From positions 115,295 through 179,294 of the forward strand of contig CAXXKI010000028.1 of assembly GCA_963667855.2 (NCBI GenBank): 64,000 nucleotides of DNA. The letters run 5' to 3'. The DNA is from G963667855 sp963667855. Lineage in GTDB: Bacteria > Planctomycetota > Phycisphaerae > UBA1845. Shown in pieces: positions 17,909 through 26,577 of this stretch (within the stretch, counting starts at the first letter, position 1; each line of letters begins with the position of its first letter). Both the position numbers and the translations under genes were made by a program. A model generated the notes under the pieces. That model was not told where the DNA came from, ran no database searches, and was given only the letters and a program-made list of their open reading frames with translations.

Positions 17909-18598
17909 TTGCTGGAGGCCGCTCCAAGCCTACGGTGGAAGTGCTTCTATGCTGTCGCTTATACCTCTGGGCTTCGTTTGGGCGAGCTTGTGAACCTTTT
18001 AGTTTCTGATGTAGACCTGATCGACGGGGTTGTTCATGTTCGTAGTCGTGTTGCTACGGATACGCTTCCTCCCTTCTCCGTTAAGGACCACGAGGACCGG
18101 ATGATTCCTATTCCACGTTCTACCGTGGAGTTGCTTGGGGCGTTGCTTGAGGGGATGGATGGCGAATCGCCGTTTATCCTGCTCACGCCAGAGAGGAATA
18201 AGCGTGTTCTGGAGAACTGGAAAGTAGTCCGAGCTACCGGAGAGGAATGGACACACGAGTGTATGGTAAACAACGCACTTCGGGAGTTTCGCCGTCACGC
18301 GAAAGCCGCTAATTTGAAAGACTCCCAGAAGTTAACCATTCACTCTCTGCGTAAGTCCTGCGGTGTTAACTGGGCTAACCATTTGCCGATTCACGTTACT
18401 CAGGCGTACATGGGACATTCCAGCATCAAGACAACGCAGGAATTCTATCTGACCGTTGGGGATGAATTCGCAGATAAAACCCGATGGATAGTAGAACAGG
18501 TGATTAACGAAGAAGAAGTTTCAACCGTTGGCTCAACTACGACTGACGCCCAAATGACGCCCGAGGCCGAAATAGGGGTGAATCGGGTGGCTTGCTGA
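17909..18598 (+). pseudogene. Tyrosine integrase catalytic domain, N-terminus missing
   Basis: All tyrosine recombinase catalytic residues are present: R23 in SGLRLGE, a Lys in the beta-hairpin near residue 57, H145-x-x-R148 in IHSLRK, H170 in GHSS and nucleophile Y180 in EFYLTV. The frame starts at a TTG directly after an in-frame TAG (17903-17905). There is no room for the SAM-like core-binding domain of about 100-150 residues, and none is seen in other frames. The gene is therefore probably a deletion remnant. It lies just left of the tRNA-Gly att site, the usual place for the integrase of such an element. Confidence 0.75.
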
Positions 18599-18641
18599 AA
18601 CCGAGGAAAGGAGCTAACTCATGTCAAAACAAGCACTTCTA

Positions 18642-18689
18642 AAAAAGCGGGCGAACGGGTTCGAACCGTCAACATTCAGCTTGGAAGGC
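18642..18689. other. Right att site overlapping tRNA-Gly 3' half
   Basis: Identical over 48 bases to 12845-12892. It comprises five of the A residues encoding the tRNA's terminator-like T run plus the 3' 43 bases of the tRNA. Right of 18689 the sequence continues as the intact 5' half of the tRNA, so the functional tRNA is on this side. Confidence 0.85.
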
Positions 18690-18718
18690 TGATGCTCTAC
18701 CAATTGAGCTACGCCCGC
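18646..18718 (-). tRNA. tRNA-Gly (anticodon TCC)
   Basis: On the minus strand it folds as a standard cloverleaf: acceptor GCGGGCG/CGCCCGC, D arm GCTC-AATTGGTA-GAGC, anticodon stem around CTTCCAA (anticodon TCC, reading GGA) and T loop TTCGAAC, with discriminator T. CCA is not encoded. A run of T follows the 3' end. The 3' half is the integration target of the element to the left. Confidence 0.95.
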
Positions 18719-18729
18719 AGCGAGGGCAT

Positions 18730-18758
18730 AGAATAACGGCGCGTTGGATGGTTCGCAA
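18730..18758 (-). promoter_or_regulatory. Sigma-70-type promoter of tRNA-Gly
   Basis: On the minus strand TTGCGA, a 17-base spacer and TATTCT stand 12 bases upstream of the tRNA 5' end, with a G/C-rich discriminator between. Spacing and position fit a primary sigma promoter for the tRNA. Confidence 0.6.
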
Positions 18759-18974
18759 TGCCTTTAATGCTGGTTTGATGATTTTCCGTCTTTCATAACC
18801 TGTCTTGTGCTGGTTTTTTCCTAATTTATGTCCAATATATTTCTTTTATCAGACTGTGGCTCTGAGCATTTTATTATGTTTGCGCAAATGACTGTTTGAC
18901 AAAGGGTTATGTGATGGCGAATCGAAATGCCTGTTACCAGTGCTGATAATAACGATTTTCAACCAAGATAATTC

Positions 18975-19003
18975 TTGATTGGACATTTGTTATAGGCTAT
19001 ACT
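18975..19003 (+). promoter_or_regulatory. Strong sigma-70-type promoter of a non-coding transcript
   Basis: TTGATT (18975-18980), exactly 17 bases, then TATACT (18998-19003). The expected start is at about 19010. No reading frame with a ribosome binding site follows before the terminator at 19324-19375, so it appears to drive an RNA gene. Confidence 0.65.
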
Positions 19004-19009
19004 TTGCCT

Positions 19010-19375
19010 GTTGGCGAGAGAGAGCACTCCCGCCGCGAGAAGTATTATTTCGTATATTAAACTTGGGTTGTATCACTTGGCTTAGGCTGGGTGTTTATTG
19101 CTTGGTCTGTCGATGCGCGCTGAAACCCGCTTAGGGGATTATGCGTTTAGTTGGAGAGAGAGAGGTTGTCCACGTGGTTAGCTACCTCCGGCCATGTGGG
19201 CGTCGGTAAAGCGGAAGGAGAGAGCCGCGGTGCCGACACGAGAGAGAGCCTGAAGTGAGAGAGAGACGTTGGCGTCGAGAGCCGCTGACAAAAGCAACGA
19301 CAGATTAGTACCAAGCCTGGGTGAAAGTGGCAGTGTCTGGAATGAGAGAGCCTGAACACTGCCACTTTGCTTTTT
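19010..19375 (+). ncRNA. Candidate structured RNA with six GAGAGAG blocks, unassigned
   Basis: About 365 nt between a good promoter and an intrinsic terminator, with no plausible protein. GAGAGAG or longer occurs at 19016, 19154, 19218, 19240, 19257 and 19344, and the longer word GAGAGAGCCTGAA occurs twice (19242-19254 and 19344-19356). Stems seen: 19170-19177 with 19192-19199 (CCACGTGG/CCATGTGG, one GU pair), GTCGG/CCGAC enclosing GCGG/CCGC within 19202-19237 with a GAGAGAG in the loop, GACG/CGTC at 19265-19276, and the terminator stem. Diagnostic words of RNase P, tmRNA, SRP RNA and 6S RNA were looked for and not found. An ORF on the opposite strand (19147-19392) looks random. Confidence 0.55.
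19324..19375 (+). terminator. Intrinsic terminator of the candidate RNA
   Basis: A 13-bp perfect stem, AAAGTGGCAGTGT (19324-19336) with its complement at 19356-19368, encloses a 19-base loop that itself contains GAGAGAG. It is followed by GCTTTTT. The T-tract is only on the plus strand side, so it terminates rightward transcription. Confidence 0.8.
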
Positions 19376-19486
19376 ACACCGGCTTGCTTCACGCCTTACT
19401 GATTTGAACTCTGAATATCTCTGCTTGTCGTATTGGATAAAGGGGAGATCTCTGTCTATTGCGACGGGGAAGGAACATGATGAGGT

Positions 19487-20029
19487 TTAAAACTTCAGGT
19501 ATTTCGCCGGTACGTGGGCAGTGAGCCAGACATTGTTTCCCGTACAGTAGAAAACATGGTTGTTCCGGTGCATCTCTTCGGCTTTGACGCTTATAACTAC
19601 CGGCTTTCCGTATCGCTGTCCCACCTTGGTGGCCGTCTCGTAGTCGACTGACAGATGGACGTGATGCCTTTGCCCCTTCAGTAACCCCTTTTCCCTGATG
19701 GATGGAAGGTTGCGTTCGGCCGTTCCATGGAAAAGGATTGAAGGCGGAACCATTGGCTCGTAACCCAAATCCACCGTTGCGGAGTGCCCCTGTCGCGCTC
19801 GGATCATAGTGTGGTCGGCGGAGAATTCGAATCGTTTTTTGTCGTTTGCCTGGACTATCAGTGAGAGTTGGTCGGCCGAAATCGTGTGACCGCTGTGGGC
19901 GCAGTTTTCGAGTAATAAGTCTACTGGTACCCAACCCGCGCAATCCAGTGTTATGCCGATTTCATCCGGGCGGTGTCGCAGCACATAGCTCAGGAATTTG
20001 CTTTTTTGTGTTAACTCTTTGGGATTCAT
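19487..20029 (-). CDS. kptA: RNA 2'-phosphotransferase (Tpt1/KptA)
   Basis: Tpt1/KptA removes an internal RNA 2'-phosphate by transfer to NAD, giving ADP-ribose 1'',2''-cyclic phosphate and nicotinamide, in the cytoplasm. The protein is 180 aa, the usual size. Recognisable features are LSYVLRHRPDEIGI at the N-terminus (with the conserved RH), a winged-helix lobe, the NAD-binding lobe with ILFHGTAERNLPSIREKGL and HVHLSVDYETATKVGQRYG, and the end NNVWLTAHVPAKYL. The Met at 20029 is 4 bases after the SDR stop, so translation is probably coupled. RNA ends with 2'-phosphate also arise from some ligation routes, which links it loosely to the Rtc locus in this window. Confidence 0.92.
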   Translation of the reverse strand: MNPKELTQKSKFLSYVLRHRPDEIGITLDCAGWVPVDLLLENCAHSGHTISADQLSLIVQANDKKRFEFSADHTMIRARQGHSATVDLGYEPMVPPSILFHGTAERNLPSIREKGLLKGQRHHVHLSVDYETATKVGQRYGKPVVISVKAEEMHRNNHVFYCTGNNVWLTAHVPAKYLKF

Positions 20030-20033
20030 AAAC

Positions 20034-20916
20034 TTATTTTGCGTCAGGATTGTGTTTACGAAGCCGTCGAAGGAGGATGCGATCAACTATTCGCTCCGGA
20101 ATGAAAGGGAGGATCCAGTGGGCCAGCTTCGCCTCTGTTGTTATGCGGTATCTGTATTTAGGTTTGCGGGCTTGTACGGCTTTAAAGATTAGCCGGGCAA
20201 CTTCGTCAGCGTTTTTCCCGGCCCCGCGTTTTTCTTCTACTGCCCAGAAGTTTGCCATAGCCTGGTAATCATTTGTGTAGGGATTTTGTTCGCAGATTTG
20301 CTCGGAAGGCATATTCCGGCCTGTATTCTTTCGAAATGAGGTTTTGATTGGGCCGGGCTCGATTAGAATAACATCGATACCAAACTGGGCGATTTCCATT
20401 CGCAGTGTTACGGATAGGGCGTCTAGAGCGTGTTTGCTGGCGCAATAGGCCCCCATCATGGGGACCGCGACGTGGGCGACAACGCTGGACACGTTGATTA
20501 TTTTTCCAAACCGAGCTTTACGCATTGCCGGCAGGACAGCCTGCGTTACAGCGGCGACACCGATCAGATTGGTCTCCAGCTGGTTCTTGAGTTGCTGTAG
20601 TGAGAGGTCTTCAATGGCGCCGGCTTGGCCGTAACCTGCATTGTTGATCAGGCAGTCTATGGGGCCAAATTCGCGTTCTATCTGGCTGACGATGTTTTTG
20701 ACGTTGTTTTCGTCGGTGACATCCAGTTTAAGGGGATGCAGGTTACCTTCAGGAAAGTTGCATCCCCATTGGTTCAGCTTTTCGAGCGATTCGACCGTCC
20801 TGGCTGTAGCAAAAACAGTCAATCCCTGTCTGGCCAGCAGATCGGCGGTTTTTTTCCCCTATGCCGCTGCTGCAACCGGTTATTAGTACGGTTTTGGGAA
20901 CCCTGCCTGATCGCAT
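20034..20916 (-). pseudogene. Short-chain dehydrogenase/reductase, frameshifted in a homopolymer
   Basis: The longest frame (20034-20822) lacks the Rossmann start, but another frame upstream gives PKTVLITGCSSGIGEK from a Met at 20916. The two join if the run of seven T (20849-20855) is six, restoring GEKTADLLARQGLTVFATAR and a 293-aa SDR. The catalytic pattern is present: NNAG, S in NVSSVVAH, and YCASK with Tyr and Lys. It is a classical SDR of unknown substrate that oxidises or reduces with NAD(P). It runs into kptA with a 4-base gap. The break is a one-base indel, possibly an assembly error. Confidence 0.8.
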
Positions 20917-21006
20917 AAGACAATCGTATGGATTAATTCTGGTTATGTCGAGAGTTGTTCAGGTCGACGCGAGTGGGGAGATACCAGCCTGTGCCGTGAT
21001 AGAAGA

Positions 21007-21201
21007 TTATTCTCCGCAGATCGATACGCCGTCAATGGCGATATTGCAGGGGCTTAGCAGAGAGTTAAGGATATATTGCTGAGTTCCCTGGGTAATGGCG
21101 TCGTGAAGTCTTACGTTGCACGTTCCGAGTACGGTTCCGCCGGCAAGAGCTGTGGTCAAAAGGACCATCCATCGCGAAGAACGCTTCGTATGTCGTTTCA
21201 T
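21007..21201 (-). CDS. Small exported protein
   Basis: A 64-residue protein with a strong GCGAGGAG ribosome site five bases before the ATG. It starts basic (MKRHTKRSSR), has a hydrophobic segment to about residue 26 (MVLLTTALAGGTVLGTC), then a polar tail with RLHDAITQGTQQYILNSLL. The Cys after LGT could be a lipobox. No function is known. It is part of a minus-strand run of three small exported proteins. Confidence 0.6.
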   Translation of the reverse strand: MKRHTKRSSRWMVLLTTALAGGTVLGTCNVRLHDAITQGTQQYILNSLLSPCNIAIDGVSICGE

Positions 21202-21263
21202 TGATCTCCTCGCAATAAAAGGAACCGAACAACGTTTTTTTATGATACAGCAAAGGTAACTAA

Positions 21264-21902
21264 TTAGTCGTCAACGGCCTGTTCTTCGAGGAACGACCTC
21301 GCGTTGGCGAAAGTATCAATTCCAACGATTTCCGTCGCCAGGTCATCGGCATCAAGAACGAAAGAGCTGACCCTCACGCCGCCAACGGTGCTGTTAGCCT
21401 CAATGGCCTGGAATACGATGGTGTCACCGCATGTGAAATTCCCTGCTTCGATATTCAGTGGATTAACATTAGCCGGTACACCGAGTCCGCCGACACCGGC
21501 CGCCGTTGCGTTGACAAAGACTCCCGGTTCGGTCTGCGGGCGATCAAGGTTTTCGCCTAGCCCGATACGATATACGGGGCAATCGACGAGTATTCCCATG
21601 TCATTGGCGCGTGCATCAGAGGGCGTGAAAATCCGGTAGCTTTCCTTGGCGATCTCTGTTGTGCCATCGTCGTTACCAGAATCTACGATTCGTTCAACGG
21701 TAATCAGAAACTCCAGAGGAACCGTAGTGGAGTTATTGCCTCGTACCAGAATAAAATCAGTGCGTTCCGCCGGGGCGAGGGGGAAGAATTCGCCCGAGCC
21801 CTGGTTGATAAACGCCGGGTTGAAGATCATGGCGTTGTTACAGCCGACTGCCAGAAGAGCAAACAAACCTAAGCAGACAGCTAAATTAGGCAATAAACGC
21901 AT
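21264..21902 (-). CDS. Putative lipoprotein, uncharacterised
   Basis: 212 residues. The signal ends in LLAVGC (lipobox, Cys about 21), followed by NNAMIFNPAFINQGSGEFFPLAP. The mature part is beta-rich with acidic residues and has no recognised family. GGAG stands nine bases before the ATG at 21902, which is preferred to the Met five codons upstream. It is 52 bp from the next lipoprotein gene on the same strand, so the two are likely co-transcribed. Confidence 0.6.
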   Translation of the reverse strand: MRLLPNLAVCLGLFALLAVGCNNAMIFNPAFINQGSGEFFPLAPAERTDFILVRGNNSTTVPLEFLITVERIVDSGNDDGTTEIAKESYRIFTPSDARANDMGILVDCPVYRIGLGENLDRPQTEPGVFVNATAAGVGGLGVPANVNPLNIEAGNFTCGDTIVFQAIEANSTVGGVRVSSFVLDADDLATEIVGIDTFANARSFLEEQAVDD

Positions 21903-21953
21903 TTTTGTAATCTCCACATTTCTACAAACATCAACCCGGTCTGGACTGGGTTT

Positions 21954-22796
21954 TTAGCGAACATTGGTGGTAAATTTGAACCGTCCCGGGTTGGCCGCCT
22001 GGCTTACGTCGTCGTCTTCAAGGTAGCCCGGGATGAACCCACCGTATACACTTTCAAAGCTGACATTCAGTGTGCCACTTATGGTAAAGCCTATTACCGA
22101 GCCGCATTGTACGCTATTGACCAGAACTGGGCTATTTCGAATATCAAAGTTTCGAACTACCGCAACGTCGTTATCGCTATCCAGTTCGTCTGCAAGCAGA
22201 TCAACGAACCGGGGAGAAATGATGCCGGTTATCTCGCGGTAGACCGCATCGTCCGTTTCAACGTACCCGATTTGAGTCATCGTGACTGGGACGTAAATCT
22301 CGACACTGGAGGGTTCGATCCGGTCAATATCGCAGACAGCTACTACATTATTGAGTTCGAAGTCCGTGAGTTCGGGAGGAGTGGCATAATTCGTACCATC
22401 AACGACTCCCTCTACAATGGCTGATCCATCTACGAATTCTACGGTGGTTTCGTTGCCATTGGTGTAGATGATATCGACAGAAGTGCGGATTCTTGGTCGA
22501 AGGTTGGGATCCGATACATCCACCCCGGTTTCTTCGAGGTAATCCAGAAGATTCTGGTCGAATCTCGTATTGTTAACAAAAAAAATGGGAACATGTCCGG
22601 ATGCATTATCCATGGTGAACCCGCTAACTTCTCCGGTTTGTCCTGCGCTAGGTGCCGCTATCAAGCTCATGAACGACGGGCTCAAAAAACTCGAGCAACC
22701 GCTGGCGTTTACGAGTAATGCCAAGGCAAAAAGGGAAACCATGTGTTTAAGTCTGGGGAACGAACGTTTGTTTTTGACTAGTCGCTGATTGGGCAT
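21954..22796 (-). CDS. Putative lipoprotein, paralogue-like neighbour
   Basis: 280 residues with a lipoprotein signal (LFALALLVNASGC). It is beta-rich, with the same overall plan as the gene downstream: a start around a FNP/FLSPSFM segment, and conserved CGDTIVF-like versus CGSVIGF blocks near the C-terminus. The two could be distant paralogues. This is a pattern reading, not an alignment. The start has only a weak GAGG about 14 bases upstream. Confidence 0.55.
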   Translation of the reverse strand: MPNQRLVKNKRSFPRLKHMVSLFALALLVNASGCSSFLSPSFMSLIAAPSAGQTGEVSGFTMDNASGHVPIFFVNNTRFDQNLLDYLEETGVDVSDPNLRPRIRTSVDIIYTNGNETTVEFVDGSAIVEGVVDGTNYATPPELTDFELNNVVAVCDIDRIEPSSVEIYVPVTMTQIGYVETDDAVYREITGIISPRFVDLLADELDSDNDVAVVRNFDIRNSPVLVNSVQCGSVIGFTISGTLNVSFESVYGGFIPGYLEDDDVSQAANPGRFKFTTNVR

Positions 22797-23056
22797 GGCG
22801 CGTTATTCTTCCGAGGATCGCAGTATATCCGCGATCAAACTCCATCATGGGCCAATTCTTAGGCGGAAGTACCCAAGGTTCTTCCACTCCACGGCAATTA
22901 TTGCGGATTCAGGCGACCGGTCAAGTCTGTTAACTGGAAAGAAGACTAATCGTTTGTTTGCAATTATACTGCACTACAATCGTTTCGTGAGTACTGCGTT
23001 CCCTTTTCAGCCCCGAAACGAGGATATAGGACCTTGTTGGTGGAGGAATCCCGATT

Positions 23057-23476
23057 ATGGCCGAATTGTCGAGGTTTGGTGTTTCAATGGATGCCGAGTT
23101 GCTGTCCGCTTTCGATGCTCTTATCGAAAAAAAAGGGTATGCAAACCGGTCGGAAGCTTTCAGAGATCTGGTTAGAGACGAAATCATCAAAACCAAATGG
23201 ACCGAGAGCAACGAACCTACTATAGCTGCGCTTTGTATGGTCTTCGACCACCATATGCGGGAGCTCTCTTCCAAATTGACCAGTGCACAGCACGAACATA
23301 CCGAGCAGGTCATCAGTTCGCTGCACGTCCACCTTGATCATCATCATTGCCTGGAAGTTGTGGTAATGAAAGGGTTGGCCGGTGAACTGCAGGAGTTTTC
23401 CAACCGGATGCTGGCGATTAAAGGTGTCAAGCACGGACAATTGGTTATGACGGCTACTGGTGAAGGGCTGGATTAA
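23057..23476 (+). CDS. nikR: Nickel-responsive regulator NikR
   Basis: NikR represses nickel uptake genes when loaded with nickel. The 139-residue protein has the two family domains: an RHH N-terminus (RFGVSMDAELLSAFDALIEKKGYANRSEAFRDLVRD) and a C-terminal ACT-like nickel domain with EHTEQVISSLHVHLDHHHCLEV. The latter supplies the three His and one Cys of the square-planar site (positions equivalent to H76, H87, H89 and C95). No nickel transporter is adjacent, so the regulated genes lie elsewhere. Confidence 0.93.
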   Translation: MAELSRFGVSMDAELLSAFDALIEKKGYANRSEAFRDLVRDEIIKTKWTESNEPTIAALCMVFDHHMRELSSKLTSAQHEHTEQVISSLHVHLDHHHCLEVVVMKGLAGELQEFSNRMLAIKGVKHGQLVMTATGEGLD

Positions 23477-23589
23477 TCTGAAGTCGGCCCTCTAAGCCAC
23501 GAGAGGTTGGGTATGAGCCGTCGATCAGTTTATAGCTGTCTTGACACGGACAGAATCGGCGATACGCTGCAGATCTGGAATGCAGCTTC

Positions 23590-23673
23590 GCGGATGTGGC
23601 GGAATTGGCAGACGCGCTGGCTTCAGGTGCCAGTTCTCGCAAGGGAGTGGAGGTTCGAATCCTCTCATCCGCA
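23590..23673 (+). tRNA. tRNA-Leu (anticodon CAG)
   Basis: Acceptor GCGGATG/CATCCGC with discriminator A, D arm with GGAATTGGCAGACGC, anticodon stem CTGGC-TTCAGGT-GCCAG (anticodon CAG), a long type II variable arm (TTCTCGCAAGGGAG) and T loop TTCGAAT. CCA is not encoded. Confidence 0.95.
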
Positions 23674-23687
23674 TTCCACAGTATTTG

Positions 23688-23720
23688 AGGCAGCCGGGTT
23701 ATAACCCGGCTGCCTTTTTT
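23688..23720 (+). terminator. Intrinsic terminator after tRNA-Leu
   Basis: A perfect 28-base palindrome (AGGCAGCCGGGTTA and its complement, 23688-23715) followed by a run of T to 23720. It starts 14 bases after the tRNA end. Confidence 0.85.
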
Positions 23721-23976
23721 GTGGTTTTCGTTTCTGTGTTCCGCTTGAAGTGTATAAACCCTTTGTTCCGATTCAATACATTATTGTAAAAAGCGGGTTC
23801 TGATCTGAACTGCATTTCGATTTCGAGGTTTGCCTGATAAGATCGGATCGTTGTAGTAGTCTAATGCAAGCATCCTTGGCGAAGACCTCTCTGGGAAACC
23901 GGTTTTCCGTTTCGACGTCAAAGCACGCCAGGTTTCTCAAAAATACGTGCTAAACCAACTGGAGGATTTACTGGCC

Positions 23977-25953
23977 ATGCATCTTTTCTCCCGAGAACTC
24001 TGCTTTCAAAACATTGCCGCCACAGACCGAGATATCGCCAGGGACAGGCGAAAAACTTTCGGAAGAATTGCTACGGTTGTGGCGGTTACATTACTTTCTG
24101 TGCTTTCGGTTCAACATGTCCGCGCAGAAGCACTTCCGCTGCTGACTTCGCAGGGAACAAGGTTTGTCAATCCGCAGGGGGAGACGGTTATTCTCAAGGG
24201 ATGCAACCTGGGCAGCTGGCTGAACCTGGAAATGTGGATGATGGATATCAAGGATGAAGTTCAGTATCCGGACCAGTACACCATTGAGAAAATACTGCAG
24301 CAGCGGTTCGGTAAGCAGGAAAAAGAGCGGATCATGGATCTGCATCGGGAGAACTGGATTACCGAGCGGGATTTCAAAATAATCAAGTCACTCGGCTTCA
24401 ACTGCGTGCGCGTACCGTTTCATTACAACATCATCGAGGATGATGATAATCCCATGCACTTGAAAAAAGACGCATGGAAGTGGTTTGATAAAATTATCAG
24501 CCTGGCGAACAAATACGAACTTTATGTTATTCTCGATCTCCACGCCGCTGCCGGTTGCCAGAATCTTTTCGATCACTCCGGGAGAAAAGACTGGAACAAG
24601 CTGTGGGCGGATAAAGTTTACTGGGAGAGAACCGCCTGGTTGTGGGAGCAAATATCGATACGATATAAAAATTGCGCTGTCATAGCCGCGTATCAGCCTA
24701 TAAACGAACCATGGGGTGGAACTCCTGAGCAGCAGGTCGAACTCTTTGATTATTTGTATAGGGCTATTCGCAGGCACGATCCTCGGCATATCATCATTTC
24801 GTCGGCCCACTTTACCGGGTTTGGTCATTTCGGTGATCCAAAGAACCACGGATGGTTTCGCGTAGGTTTTTCGCAGAATTTTTACCCCGGCCTTTTCGGT
24901 GGGGGAGCGGCCATCCCTGAGACTCATAAGGGATATTTCGAGTGGTTGAACAGTCATATCAAACCCAGGCTCGATGCTCTGAATATTCCCTTCCTGGTTA
25001 CCGAGTTCAACGTGGTTTTCAATGCCGCCGGCGGGGCGGAGATGATGCGCCGTCATTACGATGTCTATGAAAAGCTCGGTTGGGCGGCAACCATGTGGAG
25101 CTACAAGCTAATAACCAGTCCGGGCCGGAAAAACACCGGCGGCTGGTGGCTGGTGACCAATACCGGGACAAAGAAAACCGGCGCGTGGTGGATAGTAACC
25201 AATAAAACCCCATTACAGCCAGTGGATTTCAAGACTACGGAAAAAAGTAAAATCGAGAATTGGTTTAAATCATTCTCCACGATCGAGTACGAAAAGAACA
25301 GCGATCTTTTCAAGGCTTTGACCGCCAGGGAATCTCCCGGACCGATTGCTTTGACTGATAAACCGAAAACAACCAAACCTCCGGCCGATGATACCTTCGC
25401 TGGCTGGAAATCTATCGATATAAACAATGCTTTGAAGGGCGGGCAGAGAGTCCTTTCCGATAGTGCCGTTGAACTGTACGCCGGAGGTGGCGATGTTTAC
25501 GGTAAAGAAGATCAGTTCCGATTCGTCTGCAAAAAAATGGAGAGCGATTTCACGCTGCAGGCCACAGTCGATTACTTCACTTTTACCGACAAGTATGCCA
25601 AGGCCGGCATAATGGTTCGCTGCGATCTGGATAAGGATTCAAGCTTTACAACTGTCGATGTATTCCCCGACGGAAGCATCGAATTTGGTGCTCGACCGAC
25701 CAAGGGTGAAGATGTCTGGACTAAAATCGTAATGGGTACGGAAATGCCGGATATTCGCTTAAAGCTTGTTCGCAAAGGCAATAGAATTACCAGGTATTTC
25801 GCTTGTGGAAAAAACGATTGGGACAAGTTTGACTCTGTAACCTTGAAGGACGCAGGGGCCGAGGTGTATGCCGGTATCTTCTGTGCGAGTCACGATAACA
25901 ATGTTTTAGCTACCGCACGGTTTAAGGATATCACAATCGTGGATGATAAGTGA
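23977..25953 (+). CDS. Exported GH5-family glycoside hydrolase with C-terminal lectin-like domain
   Basis: A retaining beta-glycosidase of the GH5 group, closest in pattern to exo-1,3-glucanase-like members (GCNLGSWLNLEMWM near the start). The 658-aa protein has a signal peptide ending near VRAEA, a catalytic barrel with acid/base E244 (PINEPWGG) and nucleophile E343 (VTEFN), then a linker and a C-terminal domain (about 480-658) resembling DUF1349/concanavalin-like folds (AGIMVRCDLDKDSSF). GGAGG upstream of 23977 decides the start over a GTG at 23947. The barrel end contains a short tandem repeat (TGGWWLVTN / TGAWWIVTN). The substrate is not determined. Confidence 0.88.
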   Translation: MHLFSRELCFQNIAATDRDIARDRRKTFGRIATVVAVTLLSVLSVQHVRAEALPLLTSQGTRFVNPQGETVILKGCNLGSWLNLEMWMMDIKDEVQYPDQYTIEKILQQRFGKQEKERIMDLHRENWITERDFKIIKSLGFNCVRVPFHYNIIEDDDNPMHLKKDAWKWFDKIISLANKYELYVILDLHAAAGCQNLFDHSGRKDWNKLWADKVYWERTAWLWEQISIRYKNCAVIAAYQPINEPWGGTPEQQVELFDYLYRAIRRHDPRHIIISSAHFTGFGHFGDPKNHGWFRVGFSQNFYPGLFGGGAAIPETHKGYFEWLNSHIKPRLDALNIPFLVTEFNVVFNAAGGAEMMRRHYDVYEKLGWAATMWSYKLITSPGRKNTGGWWLVTNTGTKKTGAWWIVTNKTPLQPVDFKTTEKSKIENWFKSFSTIEYEKNSDLFKALTARESPGPIALTDKPKTTKPPADDTFAGWKSIDINNALKGGQRVLSDSAVELYAGGGDVYGKEDQFRFVCKKMESDFTLQATVDYFTFTDKYAKAGIMVRCDLDKDSSFTTVDVFPDGSIEFGARPTKGEDVWTKIVMGTEMPDIRLKLVRKGNRITRYFACGKNDWDKFDSVTLKDAGAEVYAGIFCASHDNNVLATARFKDITIVDDK

Positions 25954-26577
25954 AGCGTTAAGAGCGAACCAGGTAACGGCCGCTTTGTGCGGGAACCTGG
26001 AAACGTGAATTAGCCAAAAATGTATGCGCAGCCTATTCGTACCGACTAACCAGGGAAGGCTGCAAATCGTACGCCCGGCATGTACGCACTTTGGGATCTG
26101 AACGAACCCATAGTCCTGATGAAACCTCCGGAAAAATCCTCTAAAAAGCTGTGCGGCAGCCTGGATTCTTGTCACGACTTTTTCTATTTATTTGAGTTTT
26201 GGATGGGACCTCATTTCGCCGTCTTTTTGTTGGTGCGTGGATCGCAGGGCGAAATAATAAAAACAGACCAGTCCTTTAATGACCGTTTTACATACCGTTT
26301 ACAATCCAAACGTCTGTTATGGCGTACACTTTATCTGGAAACTGCTTTACTTGAAACAGAGGTTTCGATTCTTGTGAAGCTCCGGTTTCCTGCGAAGTTC
26401 AGGAGTGGCTGTTGTCAGTAAACGTGATGACAGCCGACGTTTTCCTGCCAGTTTAAGCTGCAGTAGTGCACAGGCTCCCCCTTTGCTGATTTGCAAAAGG
26501 GGGGAGCTGCCAGCTCGTTGCTTTTTTGAAAAGCAGTGTTACGCCAAACGCCAGGTGGTAATTCGTGGAGAAACGAA
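25954..26577. other. Intergenic region with a hairpin
   Basis: No convincing gene; a 113-codon frame at 26080-26421 has no ribosome site and no family pattern. A hairpin with arms GCTCCCCCTTTGC (26474-26486) and GCAAAAGGGGGGAGC (26493-26507, one bulge) lies in the leader of the next gene. A T-run 16 bases later makes it a weak terminator candidate. Confidence 0.5.

Noticed and set aside
19147..19392. 81-codon reverse frame over the candidate RNA
   Set aside because: Composed of translated GA/CT repeats, crosses the terminator hairpin, no start signal.
19389..19943. 184-codon reverse frame over kptA
   Set aside because: Out-of-frame shadow of kptA, which has full family motifs.
26080..26421. 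113-codon frame before the DUF4139 gene
   Set aside because: No ribosome site or family pattern. Left as intergenic.
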